From NCBI GenBank assembly GCA_949358305.1, contig OX442315.1, positions 868,001-932,000 on the forward strand: a stretch of 64,000 nucleotides of DNA, read 5' to 3'. Positions 40,089-53,158 of the stretch are shown piece by piece (position 1 is the stretch's first letter; each line of letters starts with the position of its first letter). The DNA comes from Strigamia acuminata (taxonomy: Eukaryota; Arthropoda; Chilopoda; Geophilomorpha; Linotaeniidae). Both the position numbers and the translations under genes were made by a program. The notes under the pieces were generated by a model, which ran no database searches, was not told the origin of the DNA, and saw only the letters and a program-made list of their open reading frames with translations.

Positions 40089-40616
40089 TTACTCATGTAA
40101 CGGTTCATCATCACCAACAGGTCCTTCTTTTTCAATAAATTCATAATACGAGGCTTCCAAAACATATATGTTTAAACAATTTGCATCAAAACCAGGATGA
40201 TCAGTAATACAGTTCCAGGTGTTATTTGGATCTGTTACACGATCAACCATTTTTTTGTATGATTTGCAGCATACATTTTCCGTGGAATCAGGCATTGCTG
40301 CACATTTACCACATTTACACCTATAAAATTAGGTGTAATAAGGAATGAATGTAAAATTTATATAATATAATCATATTCATTAAACATACCATATTAATTC
40401 CATTTCTTCATGACAACTACTAGTTTGGCAACTGGAGTTATTCGATTGCACGTGTGTTTGAAGTTGGACATTACTTTCATTAAAATAATTTGTATGTGAT
40501 CGTGAATTAGTTTTTTTGGTTGAATTAGCCAGAAGTGGCTCAAAACTGTATGGTACAATCGGAACATTACGGTTAACAGAAAATAAATCACAGGAATCGG
40601 AATCGAATGCCTCCAT
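40089..40616 (-). CDS. Transposon-borne P2X7-C-terminus-like protein (copy 2)
   Basis: Exon 1 is 40390-40616 (ATG at 40616), the intron 40321-40389 has GTATGT...TATAG ends, and exon 2 is 40089-40320; 152 codons. It is convergent with the transposase and lies wholly inside the terminal repeats. The spliced junction completes a WCKCGKC motif, followed by a Cys pair, CITDHPGF and YVLEASYYEF. This Cys/His-rich pattern is like the zinc-containing cytoplasmic ballast of P2X7 receptors, a domain also found in stand-alone invertebrate proteins (from memory). There is no membrane segment, so it is not a channel. The role is unknown; an accessory DNA- or protein-binding factor is possible. Confidence 0.6.
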
Positions 40617-40654
40617 CGTAGCACTACGGTAACACAAACAACATCAAAAATGCA

Positions 40655-40876
40655 TGGTGCAAATGACGTCACGGTGACGACCTCTAGTAGTGAAATTCGG
40701 AAATTTTCCAATTGAAGTGTTGCGGTGAAAGTAACCATTTTTGCCATTTTCAATGAATGATTTTAATAGCTTAGAATTGAAATTTTTTAATAAAAATTGA
40801 TTTGAAGATAGGTTTCAACTACATAAGTAAGAAAAACACAAAAGTTTGTGTTTTTAAAAACCTTGGCTATTCCCCT
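40655..40876 (-). repeat. Kolobok 3' terminal inverted repeat
   Basis: 222 bp from TGGTGCAAATGACGTCACGG to GGCTATTCCCCT, followed by TTAA. Also kept in copy 1 at 4203-4424. Confidence 0.9.
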
Positions 40877-41484
40877 TTAAGTGTAAACAAACAAAATAAA
40901 AACTTTAATATACAAGAAACGTACAATTCCACTCAACTTTGTTTCAAATTTTATTTATTGGATCATTGAAAATAAACAGTAGTGTTGTGCACTGTACGCT
41001 TAAGTGTTTACCGGCGATGCGTTGTTTTGTGGTGGGGATTTGCCTCGATAATTGATCTTTTCTCTTTGTTTGCAATATTTTTTTGGCCTTTTTTGTTGAT
41101 TTTTCGGTTTGAAATTGTTTTTTTTCCGGTGTAATTTAAGTGGTGAAAGGTTGTTGGGGTGTGTTGAGGGTAATTTTGGCGGTTTTTGGGTCGGGATTAG
41201 TGTTTTCTGCGATTTTTGATCGGTATTTGGGGTAACGCATGCGAATCGCCGTCGATGCGTCGACCGTAGCAAGTGTGGTTGAAGTGATTTCGTTCATTCG
41301 TTATTTTAATGAAAATTAGGTATTTATTGTGACCACACGAGCACGTAGCAAGTGCGCGCGCAAGTTAAATGTGTAGAGGCCTGTGAGAAAATAAAACGTG
41401 CGTGGAAGCGGCGTAAATATTCTTTGGTGACTGCCATGGGTTTGTGCTTTGTCGTGGGCGCGATATGTCTGCGATATATATGCG

Positions 41485-41878
41485 TTAGGGATGAGAACGG
41501 GACCAATTTTCGGGTCCCGACCCGTCCCGGGTCCATTACGTTAGCGTAATACGCGCGTATGATTGCATAATTGAAATAAATCAGTATTAAGCCTAATATT
41601 AGGCCTAATAATGCTAAAATAAAGTAAAGAAACAACAATATTTTGGTCATACAGTGTAATTTACTTTTAATAATGAGTTTGTTGTTGTTGTTTATTTACT
41701 TTATTTTAGCATTATCAGGCTCAATATTAGGCTTAATAGTGATAAATAACAATTGGAATTAGAAAATTGTCTCCGCCTCGCAGTACGAATTTAGCAACTG
41801 TAATCCCGTCCCGTCCCGTATCCGCATAGGGCAAACATTACCAGTCCAGTCCCTATCCCGGTCCGTTCTTATCCCTAA
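41485..41878. mobile_element. 394-bp MITE (copy 2)
   Basis: Counterpart of 5033-5426 with the same terminal repeats and TATGCG target duplications. Confidence 0.75.
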
Positions 41879-41884
41879 TATGCG

Positions 41885-43151
41885 TGATGTAGCGCGTTTG
41901 CGCGCGCGATCTAGTGCGTTTGAGCGCGCGATGTAGCACCTTGAGCGTGTCCAAATGTGTACAGGTGCTCAAAAGATGTGCGAGGGCTTCACGTGCATAC
42001 ACGAAGCATAAACGTGAAGAAAACAGCAGAAGCAGTTGTGTGTGATATTTATAAAACCACATCACACAAGGGAATACTACTAATGATACAAAAAGCAATA
42101 AACTTTATGAATATTGAAATAAACTTACAAAATGGTGGAAAAAACATGGCGTACTGCTTTGAATATATGCCGGGATGTTATCAATCTTCCGGGCCCCATG
42201 TGTGTTTGATTTTAGTCCTAATTTTGGTGTATTTTTTTTTTTTTTGCCTTGGTTTTTCTCGTTTCTTGGAGAGTGCTGAGGCATGCCGAGGTGTTCTCGG
42301 GCGTGTGCGCCTGTTGAAGATCGAGCGTTTCATATTTTGTGTTTAATAAGCCTACCGTGGTGCCTCGAGCGTTTATTAATTTCTCCACTCGAGGCACTTC
42401 ACTAACACCTCCCCGGTGTTTAAACGAGTAGCGGCGCTTATTTGACCCCGGTGTTTACTGTTTAAAATTGTCGTGTGTTTTCAAAGTTCTTAATTTGTTT
42501 AAAAGCAAACAAAATGGATATTTGTTAATTTTTATTTGATTTTATCAATTTCTATTGGTTTCTTGCTGATTTTTAATCGGTTTTTCTCTATTTGTGACAA
42601 TTTTTGCCAATTTTAATCGTTATTTGTCATTCTGAATTGATTATTGTCCGATTTCAGTCGATTTTTGTTGATTTTTAATCATGTTTGTTCGTTTTTAATC
42701 AATTTTTGTCCCATGCCTTACGATCAGTTCGAATAATTGACACCATACTGTGCTGTTACTCGTATTCAAGATGGCGTCGCAAACTCAAGGCCGAATTCCG
42801 CTGATTTCATTTATTGCGACTGTTTGCGCTCCATACGTGTGAAAAGGATTATGGGAAAAATCCTCAATGCAGGCCATTTTGGTGTTAAATGAGCGAGGAA
42901 GGCAGGAGATGAGGAAAATTTGTAAAATTTCAAAAAAAAGCTAAACAATCAAAATTTACATGAAGATCAATATTTCTGGCTCGAAATGCATGTATCAGCA
43001 ATTTCGAGATATTTTCGGGGTGAAATTGACTCGTTCGGAACACTGGGAAGGAACCCCACCCCGCATTCCCCATGCGTCGGCGCGCGCGTAGACGAAAATT
43101 CAAATCCAGGTGTTCAGACGGCCCCACGTTATTTTCGGGTTCCAAGTTGGG
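41885..43151. other. AT-rich intergenic stretch (copy 2)
   Basis: Counterpart of 5433-6699 with a few substitutions. No gene is recognised. Confidence 0.5.
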
Positions 43152-46100
43152 TTTTACAAATGTACCGTATTGCCTCGAATAAACGCCGGGACGTTTATTA
43201 AACTTCTCGTGTGTGTTTAATTTTGATCCGCATTTAACTGTTTTTTTTTTCACCGAAAGTTACTTCATTTTTTATTAACATGGAAAAAGAATGAACCTTT
43301 ACAAAATACTAATAATAACGTTATAATAAGCAGTTACAATTGAAATTAAAACAACATTTTTTTTTTAATTAGAAACCAAAGCAGAATCATCCCTAAATTC
43401 TGACACGGCGTTGTCAAACAAACAGTTGGCGCCAAAACGAGAAATTAGGCAACAAAACATTTTGAATGCTACAAAAACACATTAAATAACCATAAAACAA
43501 ATAAAAATAAATACAACAGCTAAACCAAATTGTAATAAACAAGACAGCAAAGTGCGGGAGTGAGTGACAACGCCAAAAAAACGCCCGAAAACGCCCCAAG
43601 AACGCACCAAAACGCCCCAAGAACGCACCAAAACGCCAGATAACCGTGCAACTTGAGGCAAAAAACATGCGAACATAATTTTTTGCTTTGAGTGGCACGA
43701 TTTTCAGGCTTTTTGGAGCATTTTGAAGCGTTTTGGGGCGTTTTAGAACGTTTTTGCTTATTTTTGAGCATTCTCATGCGAGCTCGCGCGTGCAGGCGAG
43801 AAAAAAACAAACTTATTTCTTCAAGAGTTAAAAAAAAAATAACCCTAACCAGGAAATTACTGTAAAAACAAAGGCTTGCCTCGAATAAACGCCGGGGCGT
43901 TTACTAATTTTCAAGACTGGAAGTGAGGCGAGATGTTGTTTGCTTTATTTGTTAAAACAAATTAGGCGTCACTAATTCACCTGTATTAGGGTTTCGGTTC
44001 TGAGAAACCGGACGAGGAGTCACAATAACGGGACACGGGAAATTTCAAAACTTACCGGTTCCGTCAAAACGCCATTGAAACGTTACATTTTTATAGCGTG
44101 TCAATGATAAAAATGGTCATTTTGGATGAAAAACGGCCATTTTGGATGAAAAATGGCCATTTTTACAATAAAAAAATGGCTGAAAATGGCCATTTTTACT
44201 ATGACAAATGGCTGAAAATGGCCATTTTAATAAAAAAAGGCCATTTTTACTTCGAAAATTGGCTAAAAATGGCCACTTGAGTGAGTGACAACGCCAAAAA
44301 ACGCGTGCAAACGCCTGCGAACGCCCCAAAACGCCCCAAAACGCCAGATGACAATGCAACTTGAGGCATAAAACTTGAAAACACAATTTTAAACGTCACA
44401 AAAGTTGAAACAAAGATGAAAAATTAATTTTTTGCCTCAAGTTGCGCGATTTTCAGGCCTTTTGGAGTGTTTTTGAGCATTTTTTGGCGTTCTCAGCGGC
44501 GTGTTTGCCTCAAATAAACGCCGGTCTAAACAAAAAATGACGTCATTTTTGGTTTAAAATTGAAGTAAAACACAAAATATTTTAGTTTTTAAATGCAACT
44601 GGTCTAAATTTTGTCAAATGTTGTCATACTTCTTGAAAGTCATCATTTATTGATAAAAAATTTGAAAATTTACCTAATTGTAGCATGTATTTGTGGTTAG
44701 TTTTGATTTGAATTCAAACTGTAATTTTTTGCTTCGAGTTGCGCGATTTTCAGGCGTTTTGGGGCGTTTTTGAGCTTTTTTTGGCGTCCTCAGGCGAGCT
44801 CGCGCGTGCACGTCACAAGTAACCCTAATCAGGAAAGAACCTACAAAAACTATGGCTTGCCTCGCATAAACGCCGGGGCGTTTATTCATTTTCAAAAAGA
44901 CAAATGAAATGGATAAATAAAGAAATTAGCGGGGAAATCCAACATGGCGCCCACTTCAAATCCGCTAGAGCGGCAAAACACGACATTTGAATTTCAACAC
45001 AAGAATAAAATCAAGAATACACACTGTATTGAATAAAATAACATTAGGAAATGTAATTTCCTACAACAAAAGCACTATTTATTAAAAGAACACTTGAAAA
45101 TAATCGTTTGCCGAACGGAATGAACTTGGTCAGCAGCGCACAAGTGCGTACCGACAACGAACGCTCGAAACGACAAAACGACCGTTCCGGGACAAAAATA
45201 AAGCAAACCAATCGACAGATCACCCCCAAATTAGTCTAAATCAATTCTAAAACCTATCCATAACACAAGAATAAGGTCCAAACAAAAGGTTAGAAGTTTG
45301 AACACAACCGAACTAGATTAAGAAATATGACGTCACGCGTCTTACGCAAGTGATCTGTAAATCGACGAATGCACTAAAAATCATCCAAAATCACACAAAA
45401 TGAGCAAGAATTAAAGAAATAAGACACAGAGAAGTAATAAAACTTTAAATAGCAATGAATAAAGATAATATCAATATCATAGACACTAAAATTCATGAAA
45501 ACAATGTAACTTTTAATAAATCACAAAAAATGAAAGTTTAATATGTAAAAATATCTAAAAAGCTGAAATTCAAGAAAAGCAAAAATTAAAGACACTTTGT
45601 TAACTTTAATTAAGACAATAAATGACATAAAATCCGGACACAACAATTATTCCATTTTGGATGAAAAACGGCCCTTTTGGATGAAAAACGGCCATTTTGG
45701 ATGAAAAACGGCTAAAAATGACCATTTTTCTATGAAAAATGGCTAAAAATGGCTAAAAATGGCCATTTGATTGAATGACAACGCCAAAAAACGCCCAAGA
45801 ACGCCCGCAAATGCCTAAAAATGCCTAAAAACGCCCCAAAACGCAAAATGACAATGCAACTTGAGGCAAAAAACATGAGAACACAATTGTAAACGTTACA
45901 AAAGTTGAAACAAAAATAAACAATTAATGTTTTGCCTCGAGTTGCACGATTTTCAGGCGTTTTGGAGTATTTTTTGGCGTTCTCAGGCGTACTCGCGCGT
46001 ACACGTCACTGCCGAGTAAAAAAAACATACTTATTTCTTCAAGAGTTAAAAAGGAAGTAACCCTAATCAGGAAAAAAAATGCAAAAACAATGGCTTGCCT

Positions 46101-46755
46101 CGAACAAACGCCAGAAGTGAGGCGAGATGTTGTTTGCTTTATTTATTAAATCAAATTAGGCGTTGCTAATTCACCTGTATCTCTTAGTTCGACGTAAGAA
46201 CACGCGCTTTTTTTAAAATGAAAGCCCAAGTTGGGTTTCATAAACGTACCGTATTGCCTTGAATAAAAGCCGGGGTGTTTATTAATTTTTAAGACCAGAA
46301 ACGAGGCGAGATCACGACTCAAGATTAAGCGAGAAGAAATAAACGTGTTTCTTCTAAAGGAAGTAACCCTAATCAGGAAAAACTTACATAAACAATGGTT
46401 TGCCTTGAATAAACGCCGGGGCGTTTATAAATTTTCAAGACGGGAGGCAAGGTGAGATGATGATGCGGTGCGACGCGAATAAAAGCCCAAGTTGGGTATT
46501 GCCTCGAATAAACGCCGGGGCGTTTATTAATTTTCAAAACCGGAAATGAGGCGAGATCAAAACGCCATTGAAACGTTACATTTTAATAACGTTTCAACGA
46601 TAAAAACGGCCATTTTTGATTAAAAAAACGACTAAAAATGGCCATTTTACTATAAAAACGGTGAAAAAAAAACATTTTCACTCTGAAAAATGGCTAAAAA
46701 TGGCCATTTTGACGAAAAACGGCCATTTTTACTACGGAAAATGCTAAAAATGGCC
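43152..46755. repeat. Cluster of palindromic repeat modules (copy 2)
   Basis: Same order of modules as 6700-10292. Differences from copy 1 concentrate near 44160-44180 and 46650-46685, inside the GGCCAT arrays. ACTT at 46756-46759 is the undisturbed insertion site of element A. Confidence 0.75.
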
Positions 46756-46759
46756 ACTT

Positions 46760-47368
46760 GAGTGAGTGACAACGCCAAAAAACGCCTGCGAACGCCTGCG
46801 AACACATAAAAACACTCCAAAACGCCAGATGACAATGCAACTTGAGGCAAAAAACATGAGAACACAATTTTAAACGTCACAAAAGTTGAAATAAAGATGA
46901 AAAATTAATGTTTTGCCTCGAGTTGCGCGATTTTCAGGCGTTTTTGAGCGTTTTTTAGCATTTTTTGGCGTTCTCAGGCGTGCTCGTGTGTACACGTCAC
47001 TGCCGAAGAAAAAAACAAACTTATTTCTTTTAGTTAAAATGTATTTCAAGCTTTAACAGGGGTTTAAACAGAAAATGACATCATTTTTAGTTTAAAATTG
47101 AAGTAAAACACAAAATATTTTAGTTTTTGAATGCAACTGATCCACGTTATGTCAAATGTTTCCATTACTTCTTGAAAGCCAAAAAATTTGAAAATTTAGC
47201 TAATTTCAGCATGTATTTGTAGCTAGTTTTGATTTGAATACACACTGTAATGTTTTGCCTCGAGTTGCGCGATTTTCAGGCGTTTTGGGACGTTTTGGAG
47301 CAAAAAAAACAAACTTAATTCTTCAAGAGTTAAAAAGGAAGTAATCCTAATCAGGAAAAGCCCACAAA
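46760..47368. repeat. Palindromic module cluster continued (copy 2)
   Basis: Counterpart of 25432-26040. In copy 2 the cluster is uninterrupted across the element A insertion point. Confidence 0.7.
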
Positions 47369-49199
47369 AAACAATGCAAGATCACGCGGTACGACGCACG
47401 GACTCCCAGCGCACGGAATGCACGGACTTTCTGTGGACTTCCCGTGCACGGAAGACCGGCGCGGACATTTCCATTGGAGACCAGCGCAGAATTACCTACA
47501 GGCAATTCCGAATCAAAGGCTTCTTTATGGTTTATACATTACTTTGCAGTAGGTATGCCTGGCCTTGATTTGAAAGTGCAGTAAATTCTGCTGAACGCAG
47601 TGTTTTAAACTCGCAGCAATTGCGATGGTGCCAACTATTGGAAAATAAATTTAAAATGTAAAACCAAAGAATTTGTAAAAAAAATTTGTTTTAATCAATT
47701 GCAATAATGATATTCTACTTAATTGTTGGATTATGAAACGTGAAACCAATCCCATGATTAGGAAATATAAATTTTATTAAATTCATCGTGTATCTCACAT
47801 CTCACATTCACTGCCATTTACTTAGTGTCATCCAAAAATCAGGTTTTATCAAATCCTGAGATTATTCTAGTACGTCTTAACTGCCCGGCAGGTCGCGCAA
47901 CCTGTGGAGCAACAATTGATGTAAATAGTGCAAGCAGCACGCACGGGAAAGTGCGCACTGATGGGTCCATGCCAGTGCAAGTACATTGGGTAATGTATTA
48001 TTGCGAGCGCGCGTGTTTTCACACGATTACAATGTGCTGATTAAACCAACAGCATTATAGAAGCATTATAGACTGATTATATTGTATAATTTTTATTTTA
48101 ACAAAACCCTGAATTTCATTTCTAATTGGTTTTTTTTTTTATTGACGCGCACAGAAGCGTTGTAGCATGTTCACACAATGTGGAATTTGCAAATTTGAGA
48201 AAGCGGCTTTCCCAAGGTTGATAAAACGCGCGCGATCGTGCGGAATATACAAATAAGTGAAATCCGCAAAATCAGCCATGAGACTGCGAACAGGGGGTCA
48301 AGGTATAGGCCGCCGTAATGTTAAAAATAGGGTCCCTTTCGCACTCCGAGAAATCCGCATGCGCGCCATAAGGTTATAAAATTTGAAATCAATGCATAGT
48401 AATTTGCATAAGTGATAAGAAAGAGAGGTGACTCATTGTAAATGTTTGAGTTATATTTTTTTTTACAGATTAGCTGATTGAATATTAAGTAGAGTGAAGT
48501 TGAATATTTAATTATAGTACACTAAAAAGATTTACATGTTTGAATTTGTTAAAAATATTTACCCAAGTTGAATTTATATTAAAATGAGGTTGTTTTGGAG
48601 GTTAAGAGTGGTAAATATTGAATGTTTGCTTACTAATGGAAAAGTTAATAATGATTTAATTGCAGGAAATGTATTTTTTTTTGGTTTATGTAGAAGTTTA
48701 TGTTGATTTTGATGATTAATTTTGATTATTTTTCAGGAAATAATAATATTTTTTTTTGTTATTGAAATTTATTTTGAATTAGTGACTAGTTGTGATAATT
48801 AATTGTGCATAAGTTTATTTCAGGTTTAGTGAAAGTTGTGAGTTGCTAAGAGCGTTCTGTGAATAAAGTGAAGGTGTAATTTAAGGCTTAACAGTGGATC
48901 AGCCAGTTAAGTTGTCACAGGCGCAGGTGGATAATCTACTGGACTTGAAGAATCAAGAATTAGAAAGGGAATTAGCAAGCACAGTGGATGATTCCAAAGT
49001 AGCATTTAGAAAAAGAAAAACAACTTCACAGTCGGAGCCTGAAATAAAGGAGGTTGAGCAAAATACTTCCACAGTGGATGATAAACTTGTTTTTGCAACC
49101 CCATTAAAATTTGCGCAATCAAAGTCTTTTCAATCAGTATTTGAATTGTTAACACCAGTAAAATTAAAGGAGTCCACATCAAAAGGAACTGTATCCAAG
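47369..49199 (+). other. Leader region upstream of gag (element D, copy 2)
   Basis: Counterpart of 26041-27871, with the same acceptor-like T-rich/AG sites (last at about 48823). No LTR or primer site is recognised. Confidence 0.5.
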
Positions 49200-50243
49200 A
49201 TGGCGGATCCAACAACAGTTTTGACTGATCTTCTCAAGGGTATTTTGATACAAAAGCGCGAAGTAGTTTGTTATGACACAGAAAAAGGTAACATCGACCA
49301 ATGGCTTGTGGCTTATGAAGCTACAATAGCATCAGATGATGAACGAGTGAAGCAATTGCCGTTAGCCCTTAAGACTGACGGACTAGCATGGTTTGTGGAA
49401 CAGTATAAAACGAATCCAACTTGGACTTGGAAGGAATGGAAGCCACAAATCGAAAAGAAGTTCAGGAAAAGCCAGGAAAATGTGTTGAACACTCTTCATT
49501 TTATGAGGCATACAGATGGTAAAGCCGATGCATTTATGAAGAAAGTCTTGGCCGAATGTGCGTATGCGCGACCAGAATTACCTGAGAATTTGAAGCTTAA
49601 CTATATTTATCAAGGATTGAAGCCAGAAATGCAAAAAATGTTGATTACTGTATTCCCGAAGACTTTGGCGGATATGGAAGAGAGAATTAAGTTATTCGAA
49701 AGTCATAAAATAAAGGATCCAGCAGATGTTCTACTCGCGGCGTTTAAAAAAATCGTGGACGAGAAGGTGATCCCAGTAACAGCAGGTAAACTGAGTGGAA
49801 CTGTGGGGATCCAACCAACCCACGCTGAATTGTTAGCTGAAGTCGCTGAGTTGAAGCAGCGATTGTTAGAAGCAGAGTCAGTGGATTTGCTGGATGAAGA
49901 GTCGATATTGATACAAAATCAGTGGTATGCGCCAATAAGGAATAGGGGACAGTATAATCAAGGAGGTAGAAGTAGAGGTGGTAGACAAGGCTTTAATCCT
50001 AATTACAATAATTATAATACTAACAATAGTAATAATTCTAATAACCGTTCATGCGGATGTTATCATCATTTCAGCTGTGAGTTTTATAATCCACCCAGGC
50101 AACAACAACAACAGCAACAACAGCAACAGGAAAGAGGTGGAAGTAACAGCTGGAAGTGGAATAAAAAGAGGAAAAGAGGTGATAATCCAAGTGGAAATCC
50201 TAATCCTCAGGCGCAGACGAAGGACCAGAATCCGAAAAACTAG
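49200..50243 (+). CDS. gag: Gag of Ty3/gypsy element D, copy 2
   Basis: Same protein as 27872-28915, with the ATG at 49200 and the frame open without ATG from 48894. The capsid-like domain, RG stretch and Gln run are unchanged, and the GAAAAAC-TAG shift site is at 50234-50240. Its pol partner is truncated, so this copy could only supply Gag. Confidence 0.9.
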   Translation: MADPTTVLTDLLKGILIQKREVVCYDTEKGNIDQWLVAYEATIASDDERVKQLPLALKTDGLAWFVEQYKTNPTWTWKEWKPQIEKKFRKSQENVLNTLHFMRHTDGKADAFMKKVLAECAYARPELPENLKLNYIYQGLKPEMQKMLITVFPKTLADMEERIKLFESHKIKDPADVLLAAFKKIVDEKVIPVTAGKLSGTVGIQPTHAELLAEVAELKQRLLEAESVDLLDEESILIQNQWYAPIRNRGQYNQGGRSRGGRQGFNPNYNNYNTNNSNNSNNRSCGCYHHFSCEFYNPPRQQQQQQQQQQERGGSNSWKWNKKRKRGDNPSGNPNPQAQTKDQNPKN

Positions 50244-53158
50244 TTGGACGGCCACAGAGAAATTGTTGCCACCCAAAGAAAAGGAAAAGACAAAAGAAGA
50301 AGAGTAAGATAGTTATAATTGACGTTCAGGTATCGGAGTCATTGTTGGAAATCCCAGTAATTGTGAAAGAAGTGGAAATAAAAGCAGTAATGGACACTGG
50401 AGCCAAACGAAACCTTTTGAGCGAAGAAGTGGCAATAGCCCTTCAATTGGATTATTCACCCAGCCCTAACATTAGGCTACGTGGGATAGGAAAGGATTTG
50501 GTAGTTCCAGTGGGTAAAACAAAAATGAACATTGCAATTGGAAAACTGACCTATAGAGTGGAAGTGTTAATAGTGTCAGGATTTCATCATCAGCTTTTAT
50601 TGGGGGATCCATTCATGAGGTCAACGAGAACTGTTGTCGATTATGATTTACAAAAAATCTTTGTGGGCCGGAACAATGATAGTGGAGTAGAAGAAGCAGT
50701 TTTTCCGATAAATAGATCATTTTCGGACCAGAGTTATGTCGCCAGAGTGATGAAGAATATTTCAATTCCACCAATGCATGAATGCGTTATACCAGTTTAT
50801 TTAAATACAAAATTAACCACAGAAATGTTTATGGAACCTTTAGGAAATGTAATAGATAGGTTTGGAATTTTGTGTTGTAAAACATTAACAAATTTTGAGT
50901 ATGGTAAAGGAGTTCTGCGTGTGGCTAATCCAACAAACAAATCAGTCTTCTTGAAGGAGAAATCTGCAATTGGTAAGGCGTATTACATTATCGAAATTGG
51001 GTTGTTGGATGAGAAGCAAGTGTATTGCACTGACTCCTCAACCAAAGCGGTTGAGTTGACAGATGAAAGGCAAGTACATTGCTTTGACTTTGACTCCTCA
51101 ATTGCTAAAGATAAAATGACCAAAAGCCAACAAGAGCAGATGAAGCAGTTACTTCAAAAGAACCAGGATAGATTTGCAGCCACAGACAAAGACTTAGATA
51201 GAGTAACGACATTTAAACACAGAATTAATACGGGGGACCATGATCCAATACATTTTCAGCCTTATAGACGTTCAATCGCGGAAAAAGAAGTAGAGGCAGA
51301 AGAGACCAGAAAGTTGCTTGAGATGGGAGTCATTAGGGAATCAGAAAGTCCATGGAGTGCACCAGTACTACTCATCAAGAAAAGAGACGGTAAATGGAGA
51401 TTTTGTGTCGATTGGAGGAGGTTAAACGCGATCACAAAGAAAATGGTATACCCACTGCCCAGAATTGACGATACATTGGACCAACTGGCAGGGGCCCAGT
51501 ATTTTTCGATGATGGATCTTATTCAAGGATATTATCAAGTCGAAATAGATGAACAAGATCGTGAAAAAACAGCGTTTACCACTTCAAGCGGACATTTTGA
51601 GTTTAACGTCCTAGGAATGGGATTATGTAATAGCCCAGCTGCGTTTCAAAAATTGATGAATAAGGTGCTTGGTAATCTCCTTGGTAAGGTCTGTATAGCT
51701 TATATTGACGATCTTATAATCTTCTCGAAGACTTTTGATCAGCATCTGGAGGATCTCAATGCTGTCTTCAATAAACTGCGGTTGGCAAACTTAAAGGTCA
51801 AATTGAGTAAGTGTACGTTTGGTACTAATACCATCAAATATTTAGGCCACATTGTTGATTCTGATGGAGTGTCACCTGATCCACGTAATTTGGAAAGTGT
51901 CGCTAAATTTCCAAAACCAACAAATTTGAAGCAGTTGAGAGGGTTTTTGGGTTTATGTTCGTATTATCGAAAGTTCATTCTAGGATTTGCGGACGTATCC
52001 AAGCCCTTAGCCAACTTAACTCGCAAAGATGAAGCTTTTGATTGGGGACCACCACAGGAAACAGCGTTTAAGGCCTTACGAACAGCTTTAGTTACGGTGC
52101 CAGTTTTGGCACATCCAAACTTTGCAGAGCCATTCATTGTGTCTACGGATGCAAGTGCTTATGGACTCGGTGCAATTTTGAAGCAGCGTATTAAAAAGCA
52201 AGAACATGTGATTTGTTACGCCAGTCGATTATTAAGTACAGCAGAACAGAACTATAATGCCACCGAAAGAGAATGTTTAGCCATAATATTCGGCATTAAC
52301 AAGTACAGACCATATCTTTACGGTAGGAAATTTACAATTGTGACAGACCATTCTGCGTTACAATGGCTGAGTAGGGTGAAAAATTCCAATGCTAGGTTGG
52401 CCAGGTGGAGTTTACAACTGGTAGATTATGACTACGATGTGGTGCACAAGTCAGGCAAGAAGCACACAGATGCAGATGCTCTTAGCCGCATCCAAGAAGA
52501 GAGTGGTGAGGAAGAAAAAGAAATTATTCCCTTATTACTTCTCGAGAAACTCAACTTACCTGTCGAACAGCGTAAGGACGAGAAAATTTTGGAGATCATC
52601 ACCGCAATGGAGAATATTGAGCAACTTCCAAGGAACAGGAAACGTCCTTTAAAACAGTTCGTTCTTCTGGATAACATTTTGTTTAGAAAGAAAAATTATA
52701 ATTCTCTAAACATGGAAGGAAACCTTTTAGTAGTACCGCAGCATTTACGTAAGCAAGTGTTAGAAGAAATGCATGACGGGCTCGTAGGTGCTCATCTCGG
52801 CCTGAACAAGACGTGGAAAAGAATTAGAGTAAGATTCTTTTGGCCGAGGATATATAGGGACGTAAGGAATTACGTACTCTCTTGTCCACATTGCGCAGGT
52901 AGTAAGTCAATGACCACTCCACAAAAAGGTTTATTACAACCTTGGTCGACGATCTCAAGACCGTTCGAGAGGATTGGTATAGACACGTTAGGAAGCTTTC
53001 CAGTTTCAAATAGTGGAAATAAATTTGTTTTTGTTATAACTGATTACTTGTCGCGTGCAGTCATCGCTAGAGCGGCTCCAGCATGTACAGCGTTGTGTGA
53101 CGGTGACGACCACAACTCCCATTTAACAATGGTACCGGGAAGAGATCGCAATAAATAA
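50240..53158 (+). pseudogene. pol: Pol of element D, copy 2, truncated in integrase by an LTR insertion
   Basis: Protease (DTGA), RT (YIDD) and RNase H are intact. Substitutions from copy 1 include H228Y, K528N and G684A (numbered from the TTG at 50342). After about residue 917, just past the first catalytic Asp of integrase, the frame enters the LTR at 53094 and stops at 53158 after ~20 foreign residues. The second Asp, the Glu and the GPY/F module are lost. The remainder may resume beyond the inserted element, outside the window. Confidence 0.92.

Larger units (their letters stand above)
35800..40876 (+). mobile_element. Complete Kolobok-like DNA transposon (5077 bp)
   Basis: Flanked by TTAA on both sides (35796-35799, 40877-40880). 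Near-identical 222-bp terminal inverted repeats begin AGGGGAATAGCCAAGG. It encodes a THAP-domain transposase in nine exons (plus strand) and a two-exon second gene on the minus strand. A TTAA target, a THAP domain and this transposase type are the marks of the Kolobok superfamily (assigned from memory). All parts needed for movement look intact. Confidence 0.88.
33254..53093. repeat. Copy 2 of the tandem segmental duplication
   Basis: This copy is colinear with copy 1. It keeps the full Kolobok element (35800-40876) and the empty target site of the 15.1-kb LTR element at 46752-46760. Similarity stops in the integrase part of pol at 53093, where a foreign LTR begins. The rest of the unit, if present, would lie beyond the window. 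Confidence 0.93.
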
